64,000 nucleotides of DNA from NCBI GenBank assembly GCA_047967505.1, contig CM106540.1; one strand, written 5' to 3'. This document shows positions 53,561 through 64,000 of the stretch, piece by piece. Both the position numbers and the translations under genes were made by a program. The stretch's first letter is position 1. Every line of letters begins with the position of its first letter. The notes beneath the pieces are model-generated. The model did not search any database and was not told the DNA's origin. It worked only from the letters and a program-made list of their open reading frames with translations. The stretch comes from Dipteris shenzhenensis (taxonomy: Eukaryota > Polypodiophyta > Polypodiopsida > Gleicheniales).

Positions 53561-54260
53561 TGTAATTCTTTGGCTACCCCAGAGGTATTGCGATGGTCGG
53601 CGAGATAGCCCTATAGCAACGATCAGTGGGATCTGGTATCACACTGGGCGGTGGGATATGAGTATAGCGACGAGCGGCGACGTAAGCGTATAGCGACAGC
53701 GACGGAGGACGAATGATAACAGGTGGCGGGATAGATGTATCACAATGATCGACGGGGTAGATCTTGCCACGTGTGCTACAGGATCACACGTCGGTGGGAT
53801 ACAAATGGAGCACCGAGAAACGGTATAGTTATCATGATGGGCGTGGGAATTGGCAATCGCACTAGGCGACGTGATAGGTGTAAAATGACAATCGACAGAA
53901 TAAGCGTAAGGCAATGATCAGCGAAATGAAATAGCGAGACGAGCAACGTGATCGACAAAATACGATGGGCGGAGGGGTATGAATATGACCACGGGCATGG
54001 GGGTGAGTTCACCACGCGAGCGAAAGATCGGTAGGATAGCTCTATGGCACTGGATCAACGGATGTCAAGTCGACAGGATAGCAACTCTAACACGCATTTA
54101 ATCGAGGCGACGGGTTAGGCCGTGGTCAAAAGTTAGGTCGGCGGGATAGCTTTATGGCACCGGGGTCAATGGGGTTTGATAGGTGGGATATGGCTAATGC
54201 ACCAGTTGGTGGGATAGCTCTATGGCACCAACTCGATGGGATAGGAAAACACAGTGTCAC
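53561..54260. repeat. degenerate GGCGGGATAGCTCTATGGCACC repeats
   Basis: Units of ~35-55 bp with GGTGGGATAG and CTATGGCACCG recur most clearly at 54028-54245. More diverged units lie at 53580-53920. It may be the LTR of gypsy G or a satellite beside it. The partner copy is not in the window. Confidence 0.6.
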
Positions 54261-55208
54261 CGATTGATTTTTGTGGATTTTTTGTAGGATTTGAATTTCT
54301 CTCCTGGATTTGTTATGCTAGGGGGGTGCTACACTACCTAGTTCACCTATACAATGAAACAAACTTGAAGAAAAAACACTTTTTGGAAGAAAAAATGCAA
54401 AATTTCATGAAGGATGAGTTCTAGAACCCAAAACAACTCCAAGATTTGGCACGAATCAACATTTTGGTTGTTTTTTGATGGGATTGGACCTCACACGCTC
54501 CTTACAATCACACCCACTACGTTCCTATCAACTTAAAACATTAAAAAGCATCAAAAACAAGCTTCCAATGCTCCCAAATGACTTTCCAACAAGAAAAAAC
54601 TGTTTTCCTACTTTTCCATCCACACTCTCACTTCCTCCCTCTCTTTCCTCCTACAAGTCCACTAACAAGCTCCAAGGTAAGCTTGAAGACTTGTGCAATG
54701 GGTAGTTATCGAAAAGAAACAAGTGCAAATGCAAAAGCATACCTTTTCTCCCCGGCAGAGGCTCCAAAAATGTGGCACACTCATCTCATCCTTTCCCATC
54801 CTTGATTTAGAATGCCCTCTCTTCCTCACACTCGAATCTTTCATCGATTCCTATATTGACTTTGTTGAGCCTCTCATACTAACCCACAATGATTTCAAAA
54901 CATTTTTGAAGGCGAGCGTAGGCAAAAAGGTGGAGATGGAAAAAGAGAAAGAAAGCGGTACATAGGGTTGTAGTAGCTAAGGAGAAGAAATTGGCAAGAG
55001 CCCAAGCCAAGACAAAGCTCAAGCAGCCATATCAAGTTAGAGGCAAAAAGACACAACAAAGCCTAACCACATTAAGTTGGAGGCAAAAAGACATAAGAGA
55101 TGAAGAAGAAAATGGATGTATGGGTTTATGTTAAGTTAATGATAGAAATGTAAGAGAATATCCAAGATATGGCAGCACCTACCCTGCAAGAACATCCCCC
55201 ATGCTTAT
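54261..55208. other. no gene recognised
   Basis: Frames up to 90 codons overlap (54475-54965) without domain signals. A repeated segment GAGGCAAAAAGACA occurs twice (55042 and 55080). Confidence 0.35.
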
Positions 55209-55269
55209 GTTGGGAATTGTGTGATCAAGGGCTGTGATCAAGGGCTTGCTATAGGAGTAGTCATATGAT

Positions 55270-55372
<103 letters not shown>

Positions 55373-56545
55373 TTGTGTGAAGCACACTTAGTGCTATGAG
55401 GTGTCTAGACCATGACACAAGTGATGATGTAATGCAAGGCTCCCACTTGGGAAGGGTCCTTTGATGTAGGAGTCCCTATGATTTAGGAGTTATCTCCTTT
55501 ACTGTAGGAGAGGTGCCTATGATCCAAGCCACCTTCTCTCCCACTCTATAAATGAGAGGTTTCTCTCTCACAATGAAGGGAATACACTCTTTGGTTCCCA
55601 CTCCCTCTTTCCATGATGCACTTCTACTCTCCCATTCCCGAACATGTGGCATCACAGGCTCCTTGAGCCTCTAGTCCATTCTAGCTCCAAAATGCCACCT
55701 CATCATCTTCTTCTCCACCCTCCACCCTCTTCTTCATTTCTTCCCTCTTTCTCTTCTGAATTTGCAGAGCTCCATTCTCCATCCTCACGTGACCATTCCC
55801 CAATCCCTCTAAACTAAAGAATCCCCTTCCTAGGGCTCACCTCTAACACCCAGCATTCCCCCAAATTTTGCATGTATAGCCCGTGTCGACACTATCTCTG
55901 TATGACAAACTTTCATGCGATTCTATGTGCTGGAGTGTAATTGTGCCAATTGCTTCAAGCCACAATAGGTCAATCCTATAAGGAGTTTTTTGACTAATTT
56001 TGAGCCATATGGTGCAGTGAGCGTGGAGAAACAAGAAAAAGACTAGTCGAAAAAGGCACAGTCCTCCCTCACGAGCGATTTTCTACAAATTTTTTACAAT
56101 CCTCCTAGGTGGACAATATCTAGTATAAGACCTTTAAATGTGCATTAAAAGACCCCTCATTTATGCTTCATAGTGTTTAAATTAAGGCCTCCATATTACT
56201 CTATTTTTAAGCTACAATTTTGGCCACTTTTTGTTATTGGATGCTTGATGCAAGCTTAGAGATGACTTATTGACATAAAATTCTCACTTGAAAATGCCTA
56301 GTTCTTGTTCCTCTTCAAATCTTTCATATGTGAAAGCAAATTAGAAGAAACAATCACCTAGATATGTCAATGGGAAGGTAACAAAACTTGTGAAGGAAAA
56401 GTCACATAAATCATATTATTATTTTGATGCAAAAAGACTAGGATTTTTTTACTTTATGTCTTGCGATATGCACTTGTATGGTTGAGACTCATAAGCCATT
56501 TGTAAGAGAGCAAACATTGCCTAAACATAAAGGTAAGACCCTCTC

Positions 56546-57410
56546 ATGGCCACCTTTAAGATAGAAAAATTAAATGGCCAAGGCTTCCATACTTGGCAAA
56601 TGAAAATCAAATTTGTGCATATGAAGGAGAATTTGTGGGATTTGGTCAAGTCAGGGAATCAATCATCACAAGAAGGTGAATACACCACAACCAAAGGTAA
56701 AGGGAAGGCAAGTTACTCTACTTCAACAACATCAGTAGATGCTAAAAGGTTAGAGAAAGCCTATGCAATCATTGCATTAGGTTTGGGAGATGATTATGTG
56801 CATCATATTTCATATTTGGAATCTCCTTCTGAGGCTTGGCATAACTTAGATGTGTTATTTGGAATCTCCTTATGAGGCTTGGCATAAGTTAGATGTGTTA
56901 TTTGGTGCTAGCTCTCATACTTGTAAGTTGAGTTTGAAAATCAATTTCTTTGAACTTAAGATGGTGGATGGAGACACTATTGTAGCTCATGTTAACACTA
57001 TGAGGAGTCTTATGACACAATTGGCCTCAATCAGCTCTCCAGTCATTGAATATGATGCAATGGATGTGCTCTTGAAGAGTATGCCTTAGGATTTTGACTA
57101 TGTTGTAACTACTTTGAAGAATCTTCCCCAACCAACACTAGAGGGCATCATCAGTGCTCTACAAGAAGAAGACAGAAAGAAAACTTCAAGGAAGGTAGAG
57201 TTTGAAACTCAAGCACTTGCAATGAACTTCTCATAAAAGGACAAGTAGAAAGCATGCAAGCATTATGGAAACACCAATCATCTTGAAAAAGATTGCTATA
57301 AGATCAATCCTTGCACTTATTGTGGCAAAAACAATCACTCTGAGAAGTTTTGCAATGAAAATAAGAAAGGAAAGGCAAATTTGGTTGAACAAAAGAACTC
57401 CATCAGCAAA
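56546..57410 (+). pseudogene. gag: C2 gag
   Basis: MATFKIEKLNGQGFHTWQMK resembles the start of C1 gag. DDYVHHISYLESPSEAWHNL follows, then a 45-bp near-tandem duplication (about 56818-56905) that repeats ESPxEAWHxLDVLFG and shifts the frame. Then come SLKINFFELKMVDGDT and the post-break zinc-knuckle region: the first knuckle has lost its first Cys pair (CKHYGNTNHLEKDC) and the second, CTYCGKNNHSEKFC, is intact. Stops at 57087 and 57234 add to the decay. Confidence 0.88.
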
Positions 57411-57725
57411 TGAAGAGGCTGATAAAGACTGGACCCTCAAAACTCCAAGATCTTTGAACTTTTGTCATCAATTGGTCATGTAGTCAATTTTGAGGCTCTC
57501 TGCCTAGAGTAGTACTCCAACGTCTTTGAACTTTTGTCATCAATTGGTCATGTATTCAGTTTTGAGGTCCTCTTCCTGGAGTAGTACTACAAAACGAATG
57601 TTATGGTTCTTTTTTTTAGTCCTTATAGTCTTTGTAAATCACCTCGAGTCACCATATGGTGTAGGCCATGTGATATGTCTATGCTTTCATGGTACCTCTT
57701 GCAGACATGAGAAACTAGGTCCACA

Positions 57726-58636
57726 CAAAGGCCTGAGCATTACAAAAAATTTGGACTCAAAAAGGGCCCTATAAGGGAGCCCTTGGGATGGTGACATGAA
57801 AGAATAAGGTGAATAAAATCCAATAGAATATTGGCTGGTGGAGGGCAATAGAATATTGGAAGTGGCCTGACTTCTCTATTTCTTTATTCAATGGCCCAAA
57901 CAATGATGTGGAGCACCCATTTGCTACCTCAACTCTCCCATCACGTTTTTTAATTGTAACCAAATTGAGAAACCTAGTTTCTCAACCAAACTTGTACCAT
58001 TTGACCTAAAACCAAATCCTCCCATCGAACTACCACACTCCTTTCATTCTCTCTCATTCCTCTTGCTTCCCCCTCATTTCTCAACACCATTTAGAATTTT
58101 TCTTTGCTCCAACCCTCTTTTCAAATTTCTTGCTGGCTCTTAAGCGAGAAGCTTCTTTCTCTATTCTCCCTCTCATGGGATGGACTCTCATGCCAAAATC
58201 TCATCACTTCTCTTCTCTACCTGCATTTCCCTCCCATTTCACTCTCATTCTTTCAAAGCTTTCAAGATTTTTGAATGAGATTCAATCTACCTTCTCCTTT
58301 CTCTATTTTGGGTGCTTCTCCTTCAAATCTCACCACTTCCTCTTTCATCTAATATTATCCCACAATCTAAAATCATTTCATTCAAGAAGACAAGGCAATC
58401 AATGTTTTGAGCAAGCCATGAATGATGCAAGGTGTTTGGAGCTTAGAAGGAGCTACTGGACGAGATTCTTTGAGAAAGGATCAAAGAATATTGACTTTCA
58501 GGCATTGCAGTTGTTGCTGATGCATGAAAATTAATCTTTCTTTTGCCCATCTCTCAATACTAGTTACTTTCCCTACTGCAATCTCTAAGGGTGCATGATT
58601 TCAAACCATTTGTGAAGGTTTGGGTCCATCTAGACA
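57726..58636. other. no gene seen
   Basis: A fifth, very diverged TIR-like start (CATTACAAAAAATTTGGACTC) occurs near 57738. From 58000 to 58380 the strand is pyrimidine-rich. Open frames (58130-58534) have no domain signals. Confidence 0.35.
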
Positions 58637-59440
58637 GCTTGTATGGAGGTTCAGGTAAGATAATCTTTGGAACAATGCAACACAATGATTATGACAAGAT
58701 TTGTTTGTTGATGATGTAACTTTGAAGAAACTATTAGTTCATAGTTCATTTTGTGTAGTTGTGTTGTTTTGTTTTATTGCATGGTTAAAAAACGTTGAAA
58801 TTTTTGTTTGTTTTGTAAGAAATTCCATGAGAAATGAGTCTGATTCCACTCTTACTCTATCAATGGTTTTCTACAGAATATTGCTTGAAATAGATTTTGA
58901 GATGTTTGGGAGCATATAATTTGTTTTGAAGCAAGAACCATCAACTTCATCAATCCTGGAAAACATTTGGGACCACTAGGAGGGACAAGTTTGATCACCA
59001 TTTTCTTTCAAAGAACCTTGCTTCAAGTATCACGTACTGTTGTTTTTAGTTTTCAACTCAAATCAAGGTATATCAAAGCAACTTGCATGGAGATTCAGGT
59101 GAGAAAACCTTTAGAACAATGCAAGACAATGAAAATAACGAGAGTTTATGATGCAACTTTGAAGAAGCAATTAATTTATAGTTTGTTTTGGTAATTGTGT
59201 TGTTTTCTACTAATACATGATTTGAAGAGGAAGAAAGATTTGTTTGTTTTAAAAGGTACACTCTTACTATTGAGGTTTCTTACAGAAGATGGTTTGAAAT
59301 AGATTTGGAGTTGTTTGGAAGCATATAATTAGTTTTGGAGAAAAATCCATCAACTTCAGCATCCTGGATTACAAGAGGGACCATTGAGGAGGACAAGTTT
59401 GATCACGTTTTTTCTTCAAAGAGCCCTGTGAGGTATAGTC
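58637..59440 (+). repeat. tandem duplication of a ~400-bp segment
   Basis: Unit 1 is 58637-59034 and unit 2 is 59080-59440. Shared landmarks in order: GGAACAATGCAA / AGAACAATGCAA, AACTTTGAAGAA, TGTGTTGTTTT, GGAAGCATATAATT-like, CCATCAACTTCA, ATCCTGG and GGACAAGTTTGATCAC. Identity looks like 75-80 %. It may encode an LTR or an untranslated gene part. No protein is supported. Confidence 0.75.
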
Positions 59441-59875
59441 CATTCACATAGTTTAACAGTGTTTGATGATAAGTAAATGTTTTTTTGAATTTATAGATTT
59501 CAATCGTTAGATTTTTCATGCAATTGGGGTTTTCATTTTTGCTTGATTTGATACTTTTCTTAAACATATCATGTTTGTATATTGTTTGTTGATGTCAATG
59601 TTATATTATATTAGATGGAAAGTGCATGAAATCATGCAAGCCACTTAGAATTTAAAAAAGGTGGATATCCATTTTCAAATAGATGCAAAGAATGCACCAT
59701 TTTTAAAGAGGAATGAATCCTCCTTAGCAAGTGAAAGTGATTTAGTAGCTCTTTGAAATCTGTTGTCTCTATGCCAACATGGACTTAGGTAGAACAGAAT
59801 GTGTGTGTAGAAGAGTAGTGGCAAAGCTCCGCTTGTACTTGCATAAGGCTAGAAATAATACCTCTTACAAATCCA
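59441..59875. other. no gene seen
   Basis: About 430 bp of AT-rich sequence without recognised features. Confidence 0.4.
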
Positions 59876-60125
59876 ACTTGCATGTTCTACATGCAAGTTC
59901 TACATACGATTCCTACATGCGATTTCTACATGCGAGTTCTACATACGACTCCTACATGCGAGTTCTACATGCAAGCCCTACATGCAACTCCGACATGCAA
60001 GTTCTACATGTAAGTTCTACGTACGACTCCTACATGCGAATTCTACATGCAACTCCTACAAGCAACTCCTACATGTGAGTTCTACATGCAACTCCTAAAT
60101 GCAACTTCTATATGCAAGTTCTACA
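59876..60125 (+). repeat. TCTACATGCAAGT minisatellite
   Basis: About 18 near-copies of a 12-15-bp unit (TTCTACATGCAAG / TCCTACATGCGAG / TCTACATACGACT). The core ACATGCRASTYCT is fixed and alternating variants are C/T substitutions. The frame across it encodes Y-M-R/Q and S-T repeats, which are artefacts. Confidence 0.92.
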
Positions 60126-60393
60126 TGTAGAGAGAGAATGTCTTATAGAGAGAGAATGTCTTACAATTCCTACATGTAGAGAGAGAAGCTCTTTAACTTG
60201 TATAAATACCCCATAATGGAATGAAGCCCTCACTCTTTGGGGCATTGTGTTGAGTTCTACTTTGGTATTCCAAGCAATTGTCTCAAGTGTCCATGCTTCC
60301 TTGCACTCCACGTCCAAAAGCATGTCCTAACCTTGCAACTCCTCCTCCACTCTCCTCCAACCTTGCAACCCATCCTCTCCCTCTCCTCCTCCC
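60126..60393. other. LTR-like flank (possible outer element J)
   Basis: A TATA box TATAAATACC at 60201 and a following ATGGAATGAAGCCCTCACTC resemble an LTR promoter. CTC-rich sequence follows and ends at the duplicated CTCCC, where element H was inserted. The far side (63040 on) may belong to the same outer element. Confidence 0.4.
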
Positions 60394-60716
60394 TGTTGAG
60401 AGTTGTGGTGCCATGAGCACTTGTAGAGCAAAGGTATAAGTAAAGGGAAAGCTGCCACATGGCATGGAGGAGATATCCCACATGTGAGCAAGCAAATGGA
60501 TGTAAGTACCCTCACCTATAAAAGGGAGGTTCATTTGAAGTAATATCAATCAAGCACTATGCACTATCTCAAGATTCTCTTTATGAGTCCAAGCTAATCT
60601 ATCTTGGAACCTAATTGACTTGAGGTACATGTCATGAGCACTCTCTTCATCATGTTTCCACACAGGTTCCATCCACCTGAGTGCTCCATAGATCCTGAGG
60701 CACACATGTTTTGTCA
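60394..60716 (+). repeat. 5' LTR of H
   Basis: TGTTGAGAGTTGTGG to ATGTTTTGTCA. The TATA box TATAAAAG is at 60517-60524. Confidence 0.96.
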
Positions 60717-60728
60717 TGGTATCAGAGC
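60717..60728 (+). promoter_or_regulatory. primer-binding site of H
   Basis: TGGTATCAGAGC, the same primer as families A, B and C. Confidence 0.95.
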
Positions 60729-62540
60729 ATAGGTTTAGCTCTCCTAGTTTAGCTCATTAGTAGTTCACTAGGATTGCTCCCATTCCTAGATTAGTTGTAG
60801 GCATGCCTTAGGAACTCATGAGTTCTCCTAGTTTAGTTTTAGTTTTAGATTGAGAGCAAATTTCCGTCCCTAGAGAGAGAAAATTTCCATCCATTGATTC
60901 CTTCCATTGCATTGAGGGAATTCCGTCATTGAGAGAGTAAGAGAGATCCATTGTGAGGGATTCAATTCTCCAAGGAGAGAAATTTAAAGAGTGCAAATTA
61001 GTTCAGTGTTTTTTTTGAGAGAGAGTCTCGGACTCCTTTGTCAGTTTTAGAGAGGACTGGAGAGGCTCGACAAAGCACTATGACCAAAACTTCTAAGCTT
61101 TAGCACTCTCGGACTGGCAGCCCGCATGCGACCGCTCTGCATCAACAAGCTACCACTACAAGCAGTGCCTACACTGCTCTACAACTCCCAGTCGACGAGA
61201 CGCGGCTCTACAAACTACGACCCAACGGGCCTTCGACCAGCCTTCCCACTGTGTTGCGCTAGAAAACCTTCGACTCCCATAAAGCTCCTTTCAACGCTCA
61301 GCACCGTCAGCAGTGAGACAACAAGCAACGATCCTACAACGACCAGTCTCCAAGCCTCCTTCGACGACACGATCAATGACCTGCAATGAAAGCTCCACGA
61401 GCTCTAAAGCTCAAGCGCATCCAGCTCCTTCGACGAATAGTCGCAGCTCCCTCCATTGACTGCTGTAGGCAAGCATCCAACTCCAACAACGGACCGGTAG
61501 CCTCCACAGCGCTCAGCCTTTGAAAAGCCCTTCAACCAGCAAACAAGGCGACTTGACGCAGAAGGCGACAACTCTCCTCCGTCTCCAAACGTGGCGACTC
61601 CAGCGACGAAAGCTAAAAGCGAATGACTCCCTCCATTGCAACGTCGCCACACAGGCTGATCTTCCACAGCAAGTTCGTGAGCAAAGAGCTCCATCACACG
61701 TCCACCCGTCATCCTCGAGCTCCCTCCGTCGAAGCCGCTCGTCCGTCGTCGACGTTCCTGCACATCAAACCTTCAATTTCTCCTAAGGTTCTAGCATTGG
61801 GCCACATGGCAGATAGGCTCTAACCAAGGTGAAGTGATGTTAACCCATGGTTTATAGGCTTGGTTAGTTTCTTGCCATGTGGAAGATAGATTTTAACCTT
61901 GGTTAACACAATGGTTGAGTTTAGCTAACCTTGAGTTCAAAGACTTTGGTTAGGTTACATAGGTTTGGTTCAGTTACAGGTTGGTTAAGTTTCAGTTTGG
62001 TCAAAGTTGTGCCACATCACCCAAGTGCCTTCTAAGCACACAGCCTCTTGCTAAGCACAGTATGGAATTCAGCATGTGAATCCCTGTGCCACATCATCAA
62101 AGGCCCTCTTCTTCACAAAACCTTCAACAAGCCATAACTTGCAATCCAGAAAGAATTTGGACACGCTTCAAAAGGGAAAAGTGATCGTCTTTTCGAGCTC
62201 TATGCGTCTGTCAAGTCAGAATCATTGTATGCAATTAGACACTGCCAATATTGAAAGAAATCAATTGGTAAGACCTTTGCAACAAATGAAAAAGCAAAGC
62301 ATGAATGCACATATCATTGTCATAAGCATGCCAAAGGCACAAGTGCATGAGATGACCATAGCACGAAGCATGGCATCCACACACAAAGCATCAAGGCACA
62401 TGGAAGAGAAAAGCATCATGCATGAAGCTACGTCAAGCAAAGAAGCAAATGCCATCGTCATCAAGCCATGAGCCAAAAGGTGACATTAATGGAATGTATT
62501 GAGAAACAAAAACCTTGCCAACCTTGCCTATGTTTTGTAA
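60729..62540 (+). other. H interior, no gene
   Basis: 60820-61060 is purine-rich with GAGAGA motifs. 61090-61790 is more GC-rich, with recurrent GACGA and CTCCA. 61800-62070 has GGTTAG/CTTGGTTA repeats. Open frames (for example 61126-61389, 61404-61763, 62076-62471) compete on both strands and show no gag, pol or other domain. Confidence 0.7.
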
Positions 62541-62714
62541 ATCAAGCCTGACCACCTGAGAGTAGCTATGAAAGCACCCAGGGGAGGTATTGACATGTAA
62601 AAACCACACTTGACCACCTTAAGTAGCAATGCATGCACTAAGGGGAGGTGATGGATTTGTAACTCACATCTGACCACCTTGCAGTAGCCAAAGGATTATG
62701 GCACCAAGGGGAGG
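62541..62714 (+). repeat. three tandem units each ending in a polypurine tract
   Basis: Each unit reads ...TGACCACCT...AGTAGC... and ends in AGGGGAGG, at 62580-62588, 62641-62649 and 62706-62714. The last abuts the 3' LTR and is the functional polypurine tract. The others may be alternative or relic tracts. Confidence 0.85.
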
Positions 62715-63039
62715 TGTTGAGAGTTGTGGTGCCATGAGCACTTGTAGAGCAAAGGTATGAGTAAAGGGAAAGCTGCCACATGGCATGGAGGAGATATCCC
62801 ACATGTGAGCAAGCAAATGGATGTAAGTACCCTCACCTATAAAAGGGAGGTTCATTTGAAGTAATATCAATCAAGCACTATGCACTATCTCAAGATTCTC
62901 TTTATGAGTCCAAGCTAATCTATCTTGGAACCTAATTGACTTGAGGTACATGTCATGAGCACTCTCTTCATCATGTTTCCACACAGGTTCCATCCACCTT
63001 AGAGTGCTCCATAGATCCTGAGGCACACATGTTTTGTCA
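62715..63039 (+). repeat. 3' LTR of H
   Basis: 325 bp, TGTTGAGAGTTGTGG to ATGTTTTGTCA, followed by CTCCC. Confidence 0.96.
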
Positions 63040-63235
63040 CTCCCTTCTCCTCCTCCCTTCTCCTCCCTCTTCCTCCTCCTCCTCCCTCCTCCTCCTCCTC
63101 CTCCCTCCTCCTCCATTCTCCTCCTCCCTCCTCCTCCTCCTCCTCCTCCTCCTCCTCCTCCTCCTCCTCCCTCCTTTCTCTTCTTTCCCCCATGCTCTTA
63201 CACCTTCTTCCTCTCCCACTCCTATTCTCCCCCTA
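63040..63235 (+). repeat. CTC/CTCCT microsatellite
   Basis: CTCCTCCTCC-type repeats from 63040 to about 63180, where the (TCC)n is longest (63130-63170). It continues the CTC-rich sequence that preceded H at 60340-60393, so H landed in it. Frames over it are proline/serine/leucine repeats only. Confidence 0.9.
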
Positions 63236-64000
63236 AACTGGCTCCTTCAATGGCCTACACTCCAACAACTACTTGCCCAGGCGACCTCTTCAACAGCTTC
63301 AGCCAACAAACAGTCCATGCCCTGTTCTATAACTCCAGTAAAGGCTCCAACCGACGAACTCCTGAGTAGCCCACGACCTCCTTCTTTAGCCACCCACAGC
63401 CATCGACCAGTGCCCACAGTGCTTGGTACTCTGCTAATGGACCCTGCATCTTCAGCTCCAAATAGCTCTTCTTCAATAGCCGACAGCCGCCATTGCTCCA
63501 AGCTCTCCAACACAGACGACCTCCAACGAGCCCTCCATTACCTTTGAGCTCTCGCCAGAACTACAAAGACCGACAAATCTTTCAACCGTAGTTGGAACTT
63601 GGAAGCTGGGCAGTGTGCAAGATTCTTGATTGAGTTCATCGTTGGGCTTAGCTATTGAGTGAGTTCGTCTCAACGGTTGGATCCTCTAGGACGCCACACT
63701 CCAAACGTCTTGCAAGGCATGCAATGTGGCAACCCGCCAACTCTCCATCAACGAACGAGCTCCATGAAGCTCTAGACGATGGAATCTTGAAGATTTCATC
63801 AAAATCCTCAAGATTTCAATCGACATACCGTGTCTCGACACGTGGTAACTTGGCCACGCTTGGTTAAGTTAGGATAGGGTCTGCTCTCAAGAGATTAACA
63901 CGTGGCACCTTATCTTGCCACATCAACATCTGGCAACCCGCATGCCACATCATCAACCAACCACATCAACAGCCTCGTGAGGTTGCCACATCACATTATC
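63236..64000. other. no gene recognised; possible rest of outer element J
   Basis: GC-moderate sequence with CTCCAACGAGC, CATCGACC and, near the end, GACACGTGG and GCCACATCA motifs. Its style resembles the interior of H at 61100-62060, so J may be a related non-coding LTR element. The window ends before a second LTR could be seen. Confidence 0.35.

Larger units (their letters stand above)
60394..63039 (+). mobile_element. non-coding LTR retrotransposon H (LARD/TRIM-like)
   Basis: 2646 bp, LTRs of 323 and 325 bp that are nearly the same, and TSD CTCCC at 60389-60393 and 63040-63044. A PBS (60717-60728) and a polypurine tract are present, but the ~2-kb interior has no gag or pol. The LTRs differ at only a few positions by eye, so H is the youngest insertion here. 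It must depend on proteins made elsewhere. Confidence 0.96.

Noticed and set aside
59779-60078. Frame with repeated HASSTYDSYMR-like peptides
   Set aside because: A product of the 13-bp minisatellite. Unit length varies, so the frame is not maintained.
61126-62471. Frames inside element H as captured host genes
   Set aside because: Competing frames on both strands, no recognised motif, no introns or exon borders. Treated as non-coding interior.
63029-63547. 172-codon frame of Ser/Leu/Pro
   Set aside because: It begins in the LTR and crosses a (TCC)n microsatellite. The open frame is due to composition.

Overview
This is nuclear DNA of a land plant with a large, repeat-rich genome. Four things support this: Ty1/copia and Ty3/gypsy retrotransposons primed with the initiator-tRNA motif TGGTATCAGAGC, an interstitial array of the plant telomere repeat TTTAGGG, a CACTA-type transposon gene with plant-like GT-AG introns, and one LEA-2/NDR1-HIN1-like gene. 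The species cannot be fixed from the sequence. A non-flowering or large-genome seed plant is a guess. No CRISPR array, rRNA gene, functional tRNA gene or bacterial feature is present.

Only one convincing intact host gene is visible: a membrane-anchored LEA-2 protein at 43854-44450 (minus), bracketed by a ~190-bp inverted repeat 4.4 kb apart. Almost everything else is transposable elements inserted into one another. The nesting can be read directly from 5-bp and 8-bp target-site duplications (TSDs).

Layout. 1-2.7 kb: satellite-like repeats. 2.7-10.9 kb: short inverted-repeat termini of a DNA-transposon-like family, an unrecognised plus-strand gene, a chimeric copia fragment (4897-7436) and a decayed minus-strand transposase-like gene. 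10.9-31.6 kb: a decayed minus-strand gene whose exons are pulled apart by a MITE (11121-11367), by copia element B2 (12141-21897, itself carrying copia element A at 12695-18138), by copia element B1 (22502-28052) and by a gag-only LTR element C1 (28123-30758). 33.6-41.3 kb: a minus-strand gypsy element interrupted by a second gag-only element D (35118-37499) and by a CACTA-type element (37533-~40216) with a three-exon gene. 41.3-42.1 kb: degenerate telomere-like repeats. 42.1-46.9 kb: the LEA-2 gene, a SINE and MITE-like sequence. 47.8-53.2 kb: a second decayed gypsy element carrying a third MITE copy. 53.5-60.4 kb: tandem repeats, a third gag-only element C2 and a minisatellite. 60.4-63.0 kb: a non-coding LTR element H with three tandem polypurine tracts, inserted in a CTC-rich region.

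Biologically the window is a record of transposition and decay. Non-autonomous elements (three gag-only, one non-coding, three MITE copies) sit among autonomous copia and gypsy relatives that could once have mobilised them. The coding parts are inactivated largely by CAG-to-TAG and TGG-to-TAG/TGA type changes, together with deletions and recombination. No coordinates or homologies were checked against databases. Family calls rest on motif recognition.
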